A program made the translations under genes and the position numbers. This document shows positions 1 through 11,520 of a DNA stretch of 64,000 nucleotides, one piece after another; the stretch's first letter is position 1, and every line of letters begins with the position of its first letter. Source of the DNA: Corinectria fuckeliana (Eukaryota; Ascomycota; Sordariomycetes; Hypocreales; Nectriaceae); NCBI GenBank assembly GCA_019137255.1, contig WPDH01000162.1:1-64000 (forward strand), written 5' to 3'. The notes under the pieces are model-generated. The model saw nothing but the letters and a program-made list of their open reading frames with translations, searched no databases and was not told the DNA's origin.

Positions 1-3000
1 TAATTAGTATATAAGTAAGTATTATAAGTAATAATATACCTAATAAGAGTACTATTATTTTATTTATATTTATTATATAACTTTATAGTATTATATTTAA
101 TACTATAAAGATAATAAAATATAATATTATAATTTTAAGTACTATATAAGTTAATAGTATATAGTATTATCTTTAGATTAGTTATAATCTTATTATAAAT
201 CTTAAGCTTATAAGAGTCTTAGTATAAGTAAGTATAAGATTATATACTTAAATAAATAAGCAAAAAAGATATTAATCTTAGTTATTTTAATTACTATAAG
301 ACTTTTAGTATTAGCTCTAGCTAAACTTTTTATAAAAACCTAAATAGTTAAGTTTAGGTTTATAATAAGTTATTTAATATTAAATATAAACTTATAAGTA
401 ATTATACTAAGTATCTTCTTAAGAAGATACTAAAAGTATTTATTACTAAGCTTAATACTTATTATAATATTATTATTTATTATATTAAGAGGTAATAAGA
501 AGAAAAAAGTAAAAAGTAAAATAACTAAAGTTTAAATAATAGTCTTTTTTTTTTTAATAATACCTTTTTATATAAAAGGTATTTTATTATATAATATTAT
601 ATATAAGAATATAATTATATAAAAAAATATATTTTTATAAATAATTAGTAATAAAAAAGAAAAAAAAAAGATAAGTATAAGATAATACTTCTTACTAGAA
701 TAAAAGTTAGCTTATTATTATATATAAATATATAAGAAATTAAAAGTTATTAAAAGTAAGCTAAAATAAGTAAAATAAATATTAATTTTTAATTTATTTA
801 TATACTATTTTAACTTTAGAGCTATCTAGACCTTCTTCTAAGTAGCTTAGACTAATCTATAATAAAGGGGAAAAACCTAATAGTAAGCTATAAGATAAAA
901 AACCCTTTACTACTCTCACCTGAGGGGGAAGCAAGTTAGGTATAGTATGTGTATATAGTAGTATAAGTTTTAGGTAGGTCTACTTTATAAGAAAAACTAG
1001 TTATATACTTATAATAATAAATTCTTATAGGGCTTAGCCTAAATTATGTGTTAGAACTTATTTAATCTTAAGATAAGTCTAAGTCACTCTTACTACTAAT
1101 CTTTATCCTCTTAGGTGTTATTTTTATTACTACCTAGTATTAGCATTCTTTCTCTTACTTTTAAGAGTATTTACTTTCTAAATTAGTTAATAAGCCTAAA
1201 TACTACTAGGACTAGATCTAGGTCTAGTCTAGCCTAAGGCTGCTTTAAAGGCTGTCTAGGCCCCCTTTAGGCTAGGTTGTTTAGTGCTATAGTTAGTATT
1301 AGTATTAGTGTTACTATACTCTATAGTGAGTATATTACACAGCTATACTGCTCGTTTAGAATACTAAACTGTATAGGTCTCTCTAAATAGGTATTTCTTA
1401 CTTACTCTTACTCTTTCTACACTATATAGCATGTATAAGACCACACTAGGTGCGGCCTATTACAGTTATAACACACTAAGAGGATATTACTAGTAGAGGT
1501 AAGGCAAACTATATCTCTCATATAATAGGCTCCCCTGTAGTAGCTATACCTAGCCTGTTCCTAACAGTATTACATAATATATCTAAAGTAAAAGCACTTA
1601 AAGTACTATCTAGGTTAAATCTCTCTTAAATAGGGCTTAGTCTAATATACCTTTACAGCTATAATTATATCTTAGTCACAGAGTTTATTTATATCTATTA
1701 GTTTAGTTAATAATATAACTAGTAACTAATAAGGTCTAGCTATATAGCAGCTTTATAATAGTTTTATAGTATACACCTTAATACTATTTGCTTATTAGAT
1801 ATCTACTACTAAGTCCTTAAGTAAGCCTCTTATGCAGCTAGTTAAGACCCTTTTAGTAACTATTATAAACTGCCTTAAGACCTAATATATACCTATACTA
1901 AAGACAGTAAGAATCTAAGTATTATTCTTTAGGAGATCTATAATAAGTCCGCGAAAGAGGACTATAATATCCCTGCTAAGAAGGCAGTATAAGACTACTA
2001 TAGGCGAGAGATAGCCCCTTAGGAGGGCATAGTTAATAGCTATTATAGTATCTAATAGTGTGTAGGACGTGATATTAAGAGCTATACTTAGCGACCTAAT
2101 AATAATCTTCTTGCTAAGGCGAGAGGGGATTACCTTAGATAGAGGCGCTATAAGGGACTAAAACATCCTCTTATTATAAGCGATTTAGGCCTAGGTTAGA
2201 GCCTTAGCAGGTGTTTCCTAAAGGGTAGTTAATACTACTTTTTTAACAGCAATTATAATTATTTCTATAAGGGTTAGTAAGATTAGGATCTTATCACTTA
2301 TATGTTAAGCACAGCTTATAGTAGTATTAGCTAGGACTGCTACTAATCCCTAAACTAAGAGAAAAGCAGCTTTTAGGATAATTACTTTAAGTTTAAGTTT
2401 AGTCTTAATAATAAGATCTTTAAATTAATTGCTAGTTGTTCTCGTACTAGGCTCAGTCTGTGGTGAGTATAGGTTTCACTATGAAAAATTTTCCTCGCAG
2501 GGAGAAAGAGGGTAGTGTATAGCCTTAATTCCCTCTATTTCGCCTAGCGCGTATATTATACATATTATAGTGATAATACAAGAGTGGAAATAAGATAAAA
2601 AAGGTCTATAAATAATATTAATCAGGTTAGAATTAATTTTAGGTGAATAACTAAGGCATAGTAGAGGTAACTATTAATATTCACAAGTGTTATAAAATAA
2701 ATATTAAAATATAGCTTTTAACTATATAAAACTATATATAAAAAAAAATAGTAATTAAAAAGATAATATAATAGTATAAATCTAATTAAAAAGAAAAGAT
2801 ATTTATACTTAAAAATATAATATTAAAAAAAAGAAAAAAAAAAATTAAGTTATAATAAAAGGTTTTTTTAAGCTATAACTAAATATATAACCTAAGGTTA
2901 TATATCTCTAATCTTAAGATTTTAGTAAATATATATAATAAGATTATATAAGAGTATATTATATTAAGTAACTCTAGTAAAAAAAAACTTAAAAATATTT

Positions 3001-3095
3001 AGGGATTAATTAATATATATAAAATAAGATTATATAAGAGCATATAAGATTATATAAGTATATAATATAAGATAACTCTAGCGAAATTTCTAAAA
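1..3095. repeat. AT-rich RIP-like block with degenerate repeat DNA
   Basis: The stretch is dominated by TpA steps and A/T runs, has very few CpA or TpG dinucleotides and no long reading frame on either strand. That is the pattern expected after repeat-induced point mutation (C to T in CpA context) of duplicated DNA in Pezizomycotina. Between about 830 and 2620 the composition is milder, with GC islands such as those near 1230-1280 and 2430-2560, so different elements or different degrees of mutation are probably joined here. I could not recognise the original element. Composition changes within a few tens of bases at about 3095, where ordinary mixed sequence begins. Confidence is high for the composition and moderate for RIP as the cause. 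Confidence 0.8.
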
Positions 3096-3105
3096 AAAGT
3101 TAATA
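2934..3105. repeat. Imperfect direct repeat pair at the edge of the AT-rich block
   Basis: Two copies of a segment beginning with an AAGATTATATAAGAG-like word and ending in an AACTCTAG-like word lie at about 2934-2998 and 3018-3105. The left copy reads ACTCTAGTAAAA where the right copy reads ACTCTAGCGAAA, a C/T and G/A difference of the kind RIP leaves. The pair marks the border of the AT-rich block. Confidence 0.5.
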
Positions 3106-3384
3106 TGAGACACCAGGCCCTATAGCCTTCCGTACCCACCCCAGTCAGATCTGTCTTCCTCCCGAGATTCCTGTCTGCCGCCTGCCTGCCTGTGCCATCC
3201 ATGCCTGGGTCAACGTGATTGTGCACTGTTGGCCCATTAGGTCCGGTAATGTATGTACCTTACACACCTTAGCGGGCGGGATTCGTTTTGCGACGACGGG
3301 AAGTCATTGAGCTCCATGGTGGCTTTTCCCGCCAGCATCCCGCCCAGCATCCATCGTCGGCTACAGCAGGTCCTTCGATCTACG

Positions 3385-4740
3385 GTCGGACGAAAGAACC
3401 TTCCGTACTCTCGAGGAATTCCTTCTTGCGTGTGAAAGAGTGTAGTAAGAGGATATCAATGTCTGACTGGTGACAGATTACACCCCAGACGTGAACTGTC
3501 TTGAGTTGCGGCATCCGGTAGGCTCGTCCGATGACCTGCTATCACTTCCTGGGGTCCAACGAGGCTCAGAAAGGATGACATGAGATGCTCTGGCTCAATT
3601 CAGGTCAGGTTCACCAGCAGCTGCGCTTAGCAGTAAGTAACACCACTGGCCCGCTGCATGCATGGGGCGTTGAATCTGCGGGCGACGCCTGCCCGCTCGT
3701 CGAGGTTCTTTGTGCCGTTCTATTCAGCAATCTCGAAGTCAAGGATGCTGTTTGCCTTGGCCTGACGAGACATCGCTTCTTTCATGACATTTAGGAGCAT
3801 GACTGATTCCGAGGCAACGAGGATCTTGTCGTCTGGAAAGTCTTGTCGGATGCGTCGTACTTGATCCACGATGACCCGAATCCGTGGCGAGAAAATGTCA
3901 TGATCACTCAACGAGGACAGCCGTGGTGCGCTCCAACCCAGGTAAATTGAGCAGCGGCTTCGGGCGACCGACGATTAGTGCTGAGAAGAGCATTGATAAC
4001 ACGCGGCCCCTGGCATCTCGTGGTTGATGTGCGGCATCCACATCCATGCTGTCAGTCCCGCAGAACAGAAGGCGATAGTGGTCTATGTCGAGAAATGGGC
4101 CTCTCCTGGCAGCGTCGTTAACTGGCCAGCCAAATCTTGCCTCCCCTGTCAAGAGAAAGGCAGGCGAGTATCGTAGTGACCGGACAGCAGCGTTCAGCTG
4201 GGAGTCTTAATTCCTTGCATCGTGAGACTCGTCGAAGGTCAAGCATGCAATCCTCTTGTTCAGGTCGATGTACAGCGACGAGTGCCACGGGGCGTATTGC
4301 GCTTATTCACTGACCCGAACGACTCCCTCGCCATGTCGACTGAAAAGAAATGTGCAGTGTCGCAGTACGCTTGGAAGCTTCCACTGCAAACAACCACATT
4401 TAATTTGAGGAGCTCCTCCATAGGATAGTTGACTTTGTCGAGGATGATGCATGACAGCCGCTTATCATGTTCAACTGCCAGTAAACGCTTGTACATCGAA
4501 GGGCATAGCACTAACCTTTTCAAAGTGCTTCTTTATCTCATCGCACCACTGCGCCATGCAGCCCAGACTAAAGACCACTAAGATGAAGCCACAGTGAGGC
4601 ATCATCTCCTCGCGGAGCTCGATACCTGTAGACATTGTATCTGTGAATGAGTCTCCCTTGTGGTGTCCCTTCAGCATATAAACAGGTTGCATGTCAAAAC
4701 CCGAGTGTCCAATGTAGAGCTCATCCATGTGGTGCTCACG
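3385..4740 (-). pseudogene. Broken SNF2-family helicase
   Basis: Conserved SNF2/RAD5-type ATPase motifs occur in order along the minus strand but in different frames and with stops. A motif Ia-like stretch containing AQWCDEIKKHF lies at about 4522-4600. A DEAH-box-like position degenerated to ILDKVNY lies near 4440. A helicase-C start with DDKILVASESVMLL lies at about 3800-3850. After a TAG come NGTKNLDERAG and RRFN at about 3680-3722, ASHVILSEPRWTPG at about 3560-3610 after a TGA, and motif VI IGRAYRMPQLKTVHVW at 3480-3532. The Walker A motif was not found. These are ATP-dependent chromatin or repair translocases in intact form. Here multiple nonsense codons and frameshifts rule out one protein. 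Helicase-like genes and relics are common near fungal chromosome ends. The family is well supported; the subfamily is not determined. Confidence 0.8.
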
Positions 4741-5059
4741 GGAGAACTCATCCTCCAGGTTAAGGCACTATCTAATCCAACGCGTTCTTTGGGCCTTTCT
4801 TGACAGGAGTGCAGGCTCAGGAAGCCACGAGTGAGCAGGGTACGTGGGTCGATTTGTCGTTTCCCCAGTAAGTCCTCATTGCCCTCAGCTCATCTGCGCC
4901 CGTCTCCACTGATGTCTATCCAACTCTAGTCAGCGTACATGACCAAAGAGAGGGGAAAGTGATGTGCTTGAACACTCCTAGGCTTAGAGATCTAACAAAA
5001 CGTATCAAGTGCTGCTTGAAGCCGGGGCTGCCAGGATAATCGAGGATATCTACGACTTC

Positions 5060-5410
5060 AGGCTCGGCACATAGATGACCAGTGCTACGAAACAAGCTTA
5101 GAGTCAAGATCGTGCGTGGATAAATCCGGCAGTTCCCAATCAGGGTAGATCTGTCTAATGCGTTGAGTTGTATATTCTTCTGAAGTCCATTTAATATTGC
5201 CGGCGATGCACTAAATGAATTTATGTCATTTTGACCGTAATGACAAGCATGCAGTCGTGTCCCTGATCGGAGATTGGAAGACCAACAACGAAATCCAAGT
5301 AAAGCACAGAAGGGGCAATCTTTGGTGATTGAATCGGCTGCATATCTCCGTAGGGCGTCCGAGGCGAGGTTTGGCCATGAAGTTGGTGGAGTAGAGTTAG
5401 TGGAGTAGAG
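5060..5410 (-). pseudogene. Ty3/Gypsy retrotransposon integrase fragment
   Basis: On the minus strand a frame at 5221-5345 encodes MQPIQSPKIAPS followed by LDFVVGLPISDQGHD and CMLVIT. This matches the start of the integrase catalytic core of Ty3/Gypsy elements, including the first Asp of the DDE triad. Downstream in another frame, around 5085-5155, DWELPDLSTH and DLDSKLVS follow, then a stop and HW. This resembles the second-Asp region (DWGIP...ISDRDPKF...FW in the family). Neither a reverse transcriptase nor LTRs could be recognised nearby, so this is a truncated, frameshifted relic. Confidence 0.7.
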
Positions 5411-5449
5411 TTGGCAGAGTAGAGTTGGAGTAGAGTAGAGTTGGTGGTG
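5381..5449. repeat. 14-bp minisatellite next to the integrase relic
   Basis: Three 14-bp units of the form AGTTGGTGGAGTAG (second and third slightly diverged) are followed by 11-bp and 5-bp truncated units and a final partial unit. The array lies at the 5' side of the integrase core relic on the minus strand, where the zinc-binding domain of a complete integrase would be encoded. Confidence 0.75.
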
Positions 5450-6414
5450 ATGAAGGGGTTGGGGAGATGCTGATGTAGAAATAACATTCTTCAAAGTTTC
5501 GACCGGTCTTTGAAGAGGTTCGTGTTTAGGATACACGATGACGGGCCAGAGGCATCAGTTCTGGTCCTTCACAGAATCGAGCCGCACTGCAGAATAGAGG
5601 GTCCCGCCGGTCTGGGGTTGCAGTCAATCTCCATTGCTCGTAGGGTTTCGTAGGCAGGCCTAGACTTCCAGAAGGAAGCGTTGACATGCTGAGGGATGTC
5701 AGATATGACTAGCGGTCGTGAAGTTGGTGACTCTAGAAGGAGGCCTATAGCAGCAAAGCTGCAGCAGCCGGATGCGTGGGTGTTGTTGTCTTCTCATTTG
5801 CATGAAGGGAGAAAGCTAGCTGCCGTGAGATCTGTAGGCCGTATTTCGGCATGTTCCATCATAGACAGAATAAGAAAGCAGAAAGCGCGAGTTGATGCAG
5901 CTACGTGCACGATATACAGCCCAGGTAGAGATAACATACAGTCTGAATAGCACAACTCCAATTTATATGCTCTATTGTGAAAGAGGCGCATTGTTTGACA
6001 ACATTGTAGTTGCGGGCTGCTTCTTGAGTGCATAATGCTTTGGAACCTGAATCTTGAGTTATAGCATATGGTTTCCTTTTGGAAACTATTCTGGGGTTTT
6101 CTTAAGTTGACACAAGGTCTCGGGCTGGGCGAAACTCTAAGAACCACGGTGCTCACCCCGGCCTACTGCGTCATCGTCTCATAGGTCAAAGAGCAGATGC
6201 CATTTATCAGCTGTAGATTTAGAAGTCGAGCAAGTACTTGGCAAGGGAGTACGGACCGATCATCCAGCTGAAAGAAAAATGAAAACCTGAGCCCAAGCAC
6301 CTAGTCCAGCCGAGCCATTCGTAAATCCAGCAGTCGCCAGATCTCTATACGACGGTACCTTCGCCGCGTCGTGCAGTGCACAACTGTCCTACCAACATCC
6401 CCGCCCCTTCTCAC
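5450..6414. other. No gene recognised
   Basis: This is mixed-composition DNA between the integrase relic and the coiled-coil relic. Short open frames exist on both strands, but none shows domain motifs, repeated amino-acid pattern or plausible splice structure. It may contain further degraded mobile-element sequence. Confidence 0.5.
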
Positions 6415-6840
6415 CAATCGAGAATATCATCGACCGTCGTCGCTGGTTCCTTGCCCTTTCGGGTCGCGGCTCTGCCTGCTCCGGGGCAAACTTGGCCGTC
6501 TTGCTTGGGCCCGGGGTGGCTGGTTCCTCGGCGGGACGTTTGCTGGTGCGATTTTTCGAAACTGCTCATGGCGGCCCAGGTAGTCTCGCCCTCGTGCTTG
6601 AGAGATCTGAATTCCTGAGTAGTTGTTTCGATTTGTTCGATCTGCTGGTCACGGCTGCTGGTATTGTCTCTAGTCTCGGACTCAAGCTGTACAAGCGTCC
6701 ACTGACCGATTCAATAGCGGTATTGATCCTCTCCAGCCCGTCAGTAACGCGGGCGAGTTCGCTCTTCGTCTCAAGGGCGGCCTTTCTCAACGTTGGACCA
6801 TGCTGCGGCAGCGGTGGTTGCCCCGGCTCCGCTCTCCTTC
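6415..6840 (-). pseudogene. Frameshifted coiled-coil protein remnant
   Basis: Reading the minus strand from about 6835, one frame gives charged heptad-like sequence (KAALETKSELARVTDGLERI, then NTAIESVSG). Near 6690 the coiled-coil character moves to the next frame, which continues as LVQLESETRDNTSS, RDQQIEQIETTTQEF and RSLKHEGETTW, then a Gly/Pro/Lys-rich tail ending near 6415. A stop lies just upstream of the first segment. The simplest reading is one Lys/Glu/Gln-rich helical segment broken by a frameshift. I do not recognise the family. It could belong with the Gln/Thr-rich ORF upstream at 7333-7902, but no splice path linking them is evident. Confidence 0.4.
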
Positions 6841-7332
6841 AACGAGCTGATCTGTGCAAGGTCGAGGCGCCCTAAGGAAGCGAGGGTTCCTGCGATAGAC
6901 GCATTGAGAGCACCGTGAGGCGTGATAAAGCGTGAGCGATAATCTTAACCCGGGATGGCAGTAGCTCATATTGTGCACTTTAGAACTTAGATAGTGCATA
7001 GATAGACACGTATTTGAAGAAAAAGTGAAAGTGATCATAAAGTGAACAATGTATAGTGATAGGGTAGACAAGGCAGGAGTCAGCCACCAGATCCGTCCTT
7101 AGTACAGGCAGGTGTCTTTACTATTAGCTACCATCAGTAGAGTTATTCTCTAGACAGTCAAGTAGACACTTGTGCTAATATGGCTAATTGAAATCCCTAG
7201 TAAGAACAAGTTGAGGAAGCAAGTTAAGTAGTAGCTAGTAGTGGCATGCGGTCTTCTAAACGCTAGGCCCTTCTCCTACCTTAACGCCCAGTGCTTGTAG
7301 ACTTCAATGAAGGATCCCTCTTAGATAGAGCC

Positions 7333-7902
7333 CTATCTCAATTTGTTAAGCTTTGTCAAGTCTTTAGAGCGAGCTGTAAAGCGAGCATGCAACTTCCCCG
7401 AGACGATAGTCACTATTGTGCAGAGTTTGTAAACTAGATGAAATGTAGCATCCTCGGCTCTATCCTGCACACGCTCCCGTACTGACTTAAGGTCGTCCGA
7501 CAACGAAATTACTGGCGCCTGATGACGCCTTCTCCCCCTTTGGTATTCCTCGTAATGGGGGCGGGATCGGTCGTTGAGCAGGTCAAAATCATGAAACAGA
7601 GTGGTGATGGTCTGAGTTTGCTGGGTGGCCTGAGTGGCCTGAGTGGCCTGAGTGGCCTGAGTGACTTGGGTGACCTGGCTGACTTGGTAGAGCTGGCTGC
7701 TGTCTTGGCGCAAGGTCTGAGTCGGATCTTGACGATGGTCTTGGTTGCGAGCCTGACGACTGTGTTGGGTACGATCTTGGCGATTGGACTGGCTGCCCTG
7801 CTGGCGATCATCTTGACGGTTCTGGTTTGAGGAGGGTGTGTTATAGGCAAAATCTTGTATATAGAAGCCTGGGTTGATCGGTTGGTTTTGAGTGGAAGAC
7901 AT
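7333..7902 (-). CDS. Gln/Thr-rich hypothetical protein with short tandem repeat
   Basis: An uninterrupted ATG-initiated frame encodes 189 residues. Residues about 25-65 are rich in Gln, Asn, Arg and Asp with recurring RQD/NRQ words. Residues about 75-95 are a run of TQA/TQV triplets encoded by 9-bp DNA repeats (7623-7670). The C-terminal third is ordinary mixed sequence rich in Val, Leu, Lys and Arg. There is no signal peptide or membrane segment. I do not recognise a family. Its intact frame stands out among broken neighbours. It may be a recently arrived or lineage-specific gene, or a chance frame supported by the repeat. A pyrimidine-rich, AC-rich leader precedes the ATG on the minus strand. 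Confidence 0.45.
   Translation of the reverse strand: MSSTQNQPINPGFYIQDFAYNTPSSNQNRQDDRQQGSQSNRQDRTQHSRQARNQDHRQDPTQTLRQDSSQLYQVSQVTQVTQATQATQATQATQQTQTITTLFHDFDLLNDRSRPHYEEYQRGRRRHQAPVISLSDDLKSVRERVQDRAEDATFHLVYKLCTIVTIVSGKLHARFTARSKDLTKLNKLR
7623..7672. repeat. 9-bp tandem repeat (GGCCTGAGT)
   Basis: About four near-perfect copies of GGCCTGAGT are followed by diverged copies (GACTTGGGT, GACCTGGCT). On the minus strand they encode the Thr-Gln-Ala/Val run of the Gln/Thr-rich ORF. The unit length of 9 keeps the frame. Confidence 0.8.
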
Positions 7903-10900
7903 CTCAGACGCGTTTGCGGTGATGATCTATTAAGTGTTGTCTTGCCTGGTGGGTGTTTTGGGGGCTTGGGTTGCGGTTGTGCTTATTGTTTAGGTGAGTA
8001 TATTGGTGCTAGAGAGAAGGAAAAAAGTATTTAAATAATAGAGAAGGCGAGCTTTTATGCCCATGGCTTTCAATTGGTATTAGGCAGCAAAACTTAGAAC
8101 GAGATGTGTTCTAGTATTATATTTAGATGTTCTACAATCTGTAGATGCTTTATGAAGACTGTTCTAGAACTTTGTGTTTTATGGAATTACTCTTTGTGCC
8201 TATCCGTTACTGTTCAAGAATCAGGTAGAAACTAAGGATGAATGCCTTGTTCTAACTAGAGCCTACTTTATTTTTCTAGAGTGTGTCAATAATGAAGCAC
8301 ATTGCACTTATAAGCAAGAGAAATAAAGAAACAAGTATTAAATGCAATGGCTTTAACAGGCACACAAACGAACGACAACATCATATAGGCCTTACAAGTA
8401 ATAATCTTAGATAAAGATAAATAAATACTACTAATATTAGTCAGGAACACCGATCTCATCTTTTGTCTTTGCAACGGCAGATCTGGCTTTTGAATCGCAT
8501 AGAAGTAGCAGTGATGCTAGTTGAGGAACTGCTTGTTCCTTGATGAGATGCACTCTCCTCATTACACAAGAACCTAAAATATATTGAAATTAAAATACTA
8601 GAGTGTAACTCGCAGTTTACAACGTAGAACACTAGTATTACGAAAAGAACAATCCGACAAAGAAAGCCATCTTGTGTAGACCTCGACTCCATCAGAGTCA
8701 CCGCTGCTGCACAGTTCAACGAACCTTCTTGGAAATCGGTATACTTGCAGACAAAGACAAGACTTGAGGCCGAAACAGCCCAAAGAGAGAATCCGTTGCA
8801 GACGAACAGTACTTAATGCTCGAAGGGCTTTACAATGTAGCCCTAGAGGTGGACCGGTAAGCAAACAGATATGGATGGAGCTGATTGGGGACCGGGGCAG
8901 CCGGGTGCTGGGCCGGTGTGGAGCATGAATGGGACCCGGACCCGACGATGAACGCGGGGGCGGGTCAAGATGACGCCAAAGCCGGTGTACAATCTCACGC
9001 GACATCTGCCATGTGCAAGTAACGCGCGTTGTCGAAAGATGTTAGAAAGAGAAGAAGGAAGGAAAACAGAGAAGTTGGCGAGAGGGTCGAGCGGGTCGAG
9101 CGGGGGGTCCGGAAGGATGGGCTTGTGCGATGTCGTCAGTGCCGCGTAACATTGATCTCTGAGTGTATTTACGAAGCTCGCGGTAACTTCGATGACTCCG
9201 GGTTTCCTTTTAAGAAACGAGTTCATACAAAGAATAATTAGCAAGCCAGTCGGCGTTGTCGGGGATCCCCTTCAGATAGGAAACAATGTAAGTCAATTCG
9301 AAAAGATAACGACAGTACATACCAGAGAAGGGAGATGATTACTTAGGATGTGACATGTTGTACTTCTACATCCGTATGCATCCGAGTTTGCGGGGAAGCA
9401 GGGTGGGGGCAAATGTCTTGACTGGTGTTTGCATCCTGTGTCAAAGACATTTTGAGGGCTTGATCATGTGGCAGCGGCATCGGACAGACTCGGGGCAGGG
9501 CCGCAAGGATACAGATAACGTCGTCGAAGGGATGATCTACGAAGTTGGTATGTCGTCGAGGGATGCTCACGACGGGTTACCCAATGCGAGATGGATGACG
9601 CGGTGGAGGGGTCATTGCTGGACCGGGATCGCACGAGCACACAAGATCTCAGGTGCAGGAATACCACGTACATGACCTGGTCAAAAGTTGTCCCTTTCAA
9701 GTTATCCGTCCTTGGCTTTGCAGTTGGCGACAGTAACAATGACGAAGACGGTGACGGGAACGGATGTTTCCTCCCTCCATCCGCAGGCGACAGCTCCCCC
9801 TGCCCGGATGCAAGCTTGCAATGACCCAGGGGCCAAGCTTCAACTGGCAGCAAGTTGGTGCAGCACGCTTGAATCTGAATGGGACTGAATGGGAGGGGTC
9901 GGGATGTTGTTTAGTAGGTATTTGCTAGTTCATGTCCCTCCCTCGCACCCTCACACACGCGAAACACCGGAAAACACCAAACGCGCACGGGTGGGTGATG
10001 AGAAGCGGTCAGCCTGACTGAGTTTTCGATAGCTCCATGTGATCCCTTAGACTTTCGGCGCCATTAAATTTTGAGTGTCCGCCTCCAACGTCATCCATCA
10101 AGTATCGCCGTGCAGTGGAACAACTGGCCTTGGGAGGAGGGGTTTCCATCTTTGGCCGGAGCGGGAGTGGCGGGAGTGACAAGATGCATTCTCCCCACAC
10201 CCACCCCCGCCTAAATTCCTAGGATGCCCGTGGTGTGGGGGAGGAACTACTTTGTACGGGCTTCTTAAGCGTTGCAACCTTTTAGGGAGCAGCAGCAGCT
10301 GGCCTGTCGGTCACGAGGGAAGTGAGACCCTGCAGAATCGACTCAACCTCCTGCAATGCTTGAATGCACAAGTGTTCTGGACTGCAATCCGTGAGCAATC
10401 CCTTCCGGCGGGGTCCGGTCTCCGGGCGTCCGCTCCACCACTGGCAACCCTCCGATTCCCATCGGTCTATCCTATCAGTTTCCGGAGGGGGGATCCAATG
10501 CTGAATGGCCACTAATTAACTCTCTTTTCCCAGCAGCTGCCTAGACCAGGCGTCCTATGTATGTATGCGCTATCCGCTACCGATGGTGGGTGTGTTTTCA
10601 AGCGGCCCATCCACCACTTGTTTAGGTAGGTTGCGTGGCTATCTATCAGGCAGCTCGCACTCGCCCTCGCCCGCGCCGCCCTCCCTCTCTGGTGGAAACG
10701 AAACCCTCTGTTCAACTTCCATAGGAATCTTGCAAGTGTAGATACCGACTTGTGTGCAGTACCTAGAGTTGACGTGAAAGGGACCGCCGGGGCTATATCA
10801 TGCATGTGCAGACCGGGCTTCGTCTTCTACCATGTACAAACAAGTCCATATGTACCTTAATTACCGGTGTCCGGCGGTGCGGTAACCCCACACACCTTAG

Positions 10901-11520
10901 TCGTGTCCCATCGACAAGTGGGACGCGCGCTCCGGGGGTCTTCCATCGATGGACCCAGATTGACCAGACCGCATCGGGACTTTGCAGCCCAAGCACAAAA
11001 AGAAAAGGGCAAAGGACCAGCGCAAACACAGCGAATGCCCAAGCATCGGCAAGGGAACGAAAACCTGGAATCCACTCTGATGCCTTCCCTTGGCCGCTTG
11101 GCAAGTTGGGCGTACCCTTGTTCTCCACCTTTTGCAAGCCGTCCACCTCACACTCTCCACTTCTGTACCCGCCCGCCGCCACCCACGGGCACTCTCTTCT
11201 TTCTTCCTCTGACGGAAAGCCTGCTGCCGCTTTTCTCAAGCAAAATTCAATCCACACCTCACCTCACCGTCACCGTCACCTCGCGCAGCGACGCCTCCTG
11301 CCTCCTCCTAGTCATCCTTGGGCGTTTCTCTTTTCTTCCTCTGCTTCCCTTTCGCCCCCCACTCTTCCCTCCTCCCTCCTCCCGCATCCTTCTTCGCACA
11401 CAACATATTCTCGCCCGTACTCTGATGAACCGGCTACGAAGCACAATCGCCATACACTTCCATCCTTCTCGCCGTCACACATAAGAGACTATCTACCGCA
11501 TCTCCTTCGCCCTTGAAAAA
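7903..11520. other. Intergenic region without a supported gene
   Basis: About 3.6 kb separate the Gln/Thr-rich ORF from the gene at 11521. The first part (8040-8600) is AT-rich and low in coding character. From about 8880 GC content rises. Short frames on both strands lack motifs and credible exon structure. The last 700 bases before 11521 are strongly pyrimidine-rich on the plus strand (CTCCC and TTCTTCC tracts, 11130-11400), typical of a fungal promoter and 5' leader. The overlapping open frames there are best read as leader sequence. Confidence 0.6.

Noticed and set aside
1..400. Possible telomere at the left end
   Set aside because: No TTAGGG or CCCTAA array is present. The end is only AT-rich repeat DNA.
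10800..11516. Long overlapping plus-strand frames (238 and 205 codons) upstream of the 11521 gene
   Set aside because: They lie in pyrimidine-rich leader DNA, are rich in Ser/Pro/His from CT tracts, and have no motifs. Both frames cannot be real and neither joins the gene by a splice.
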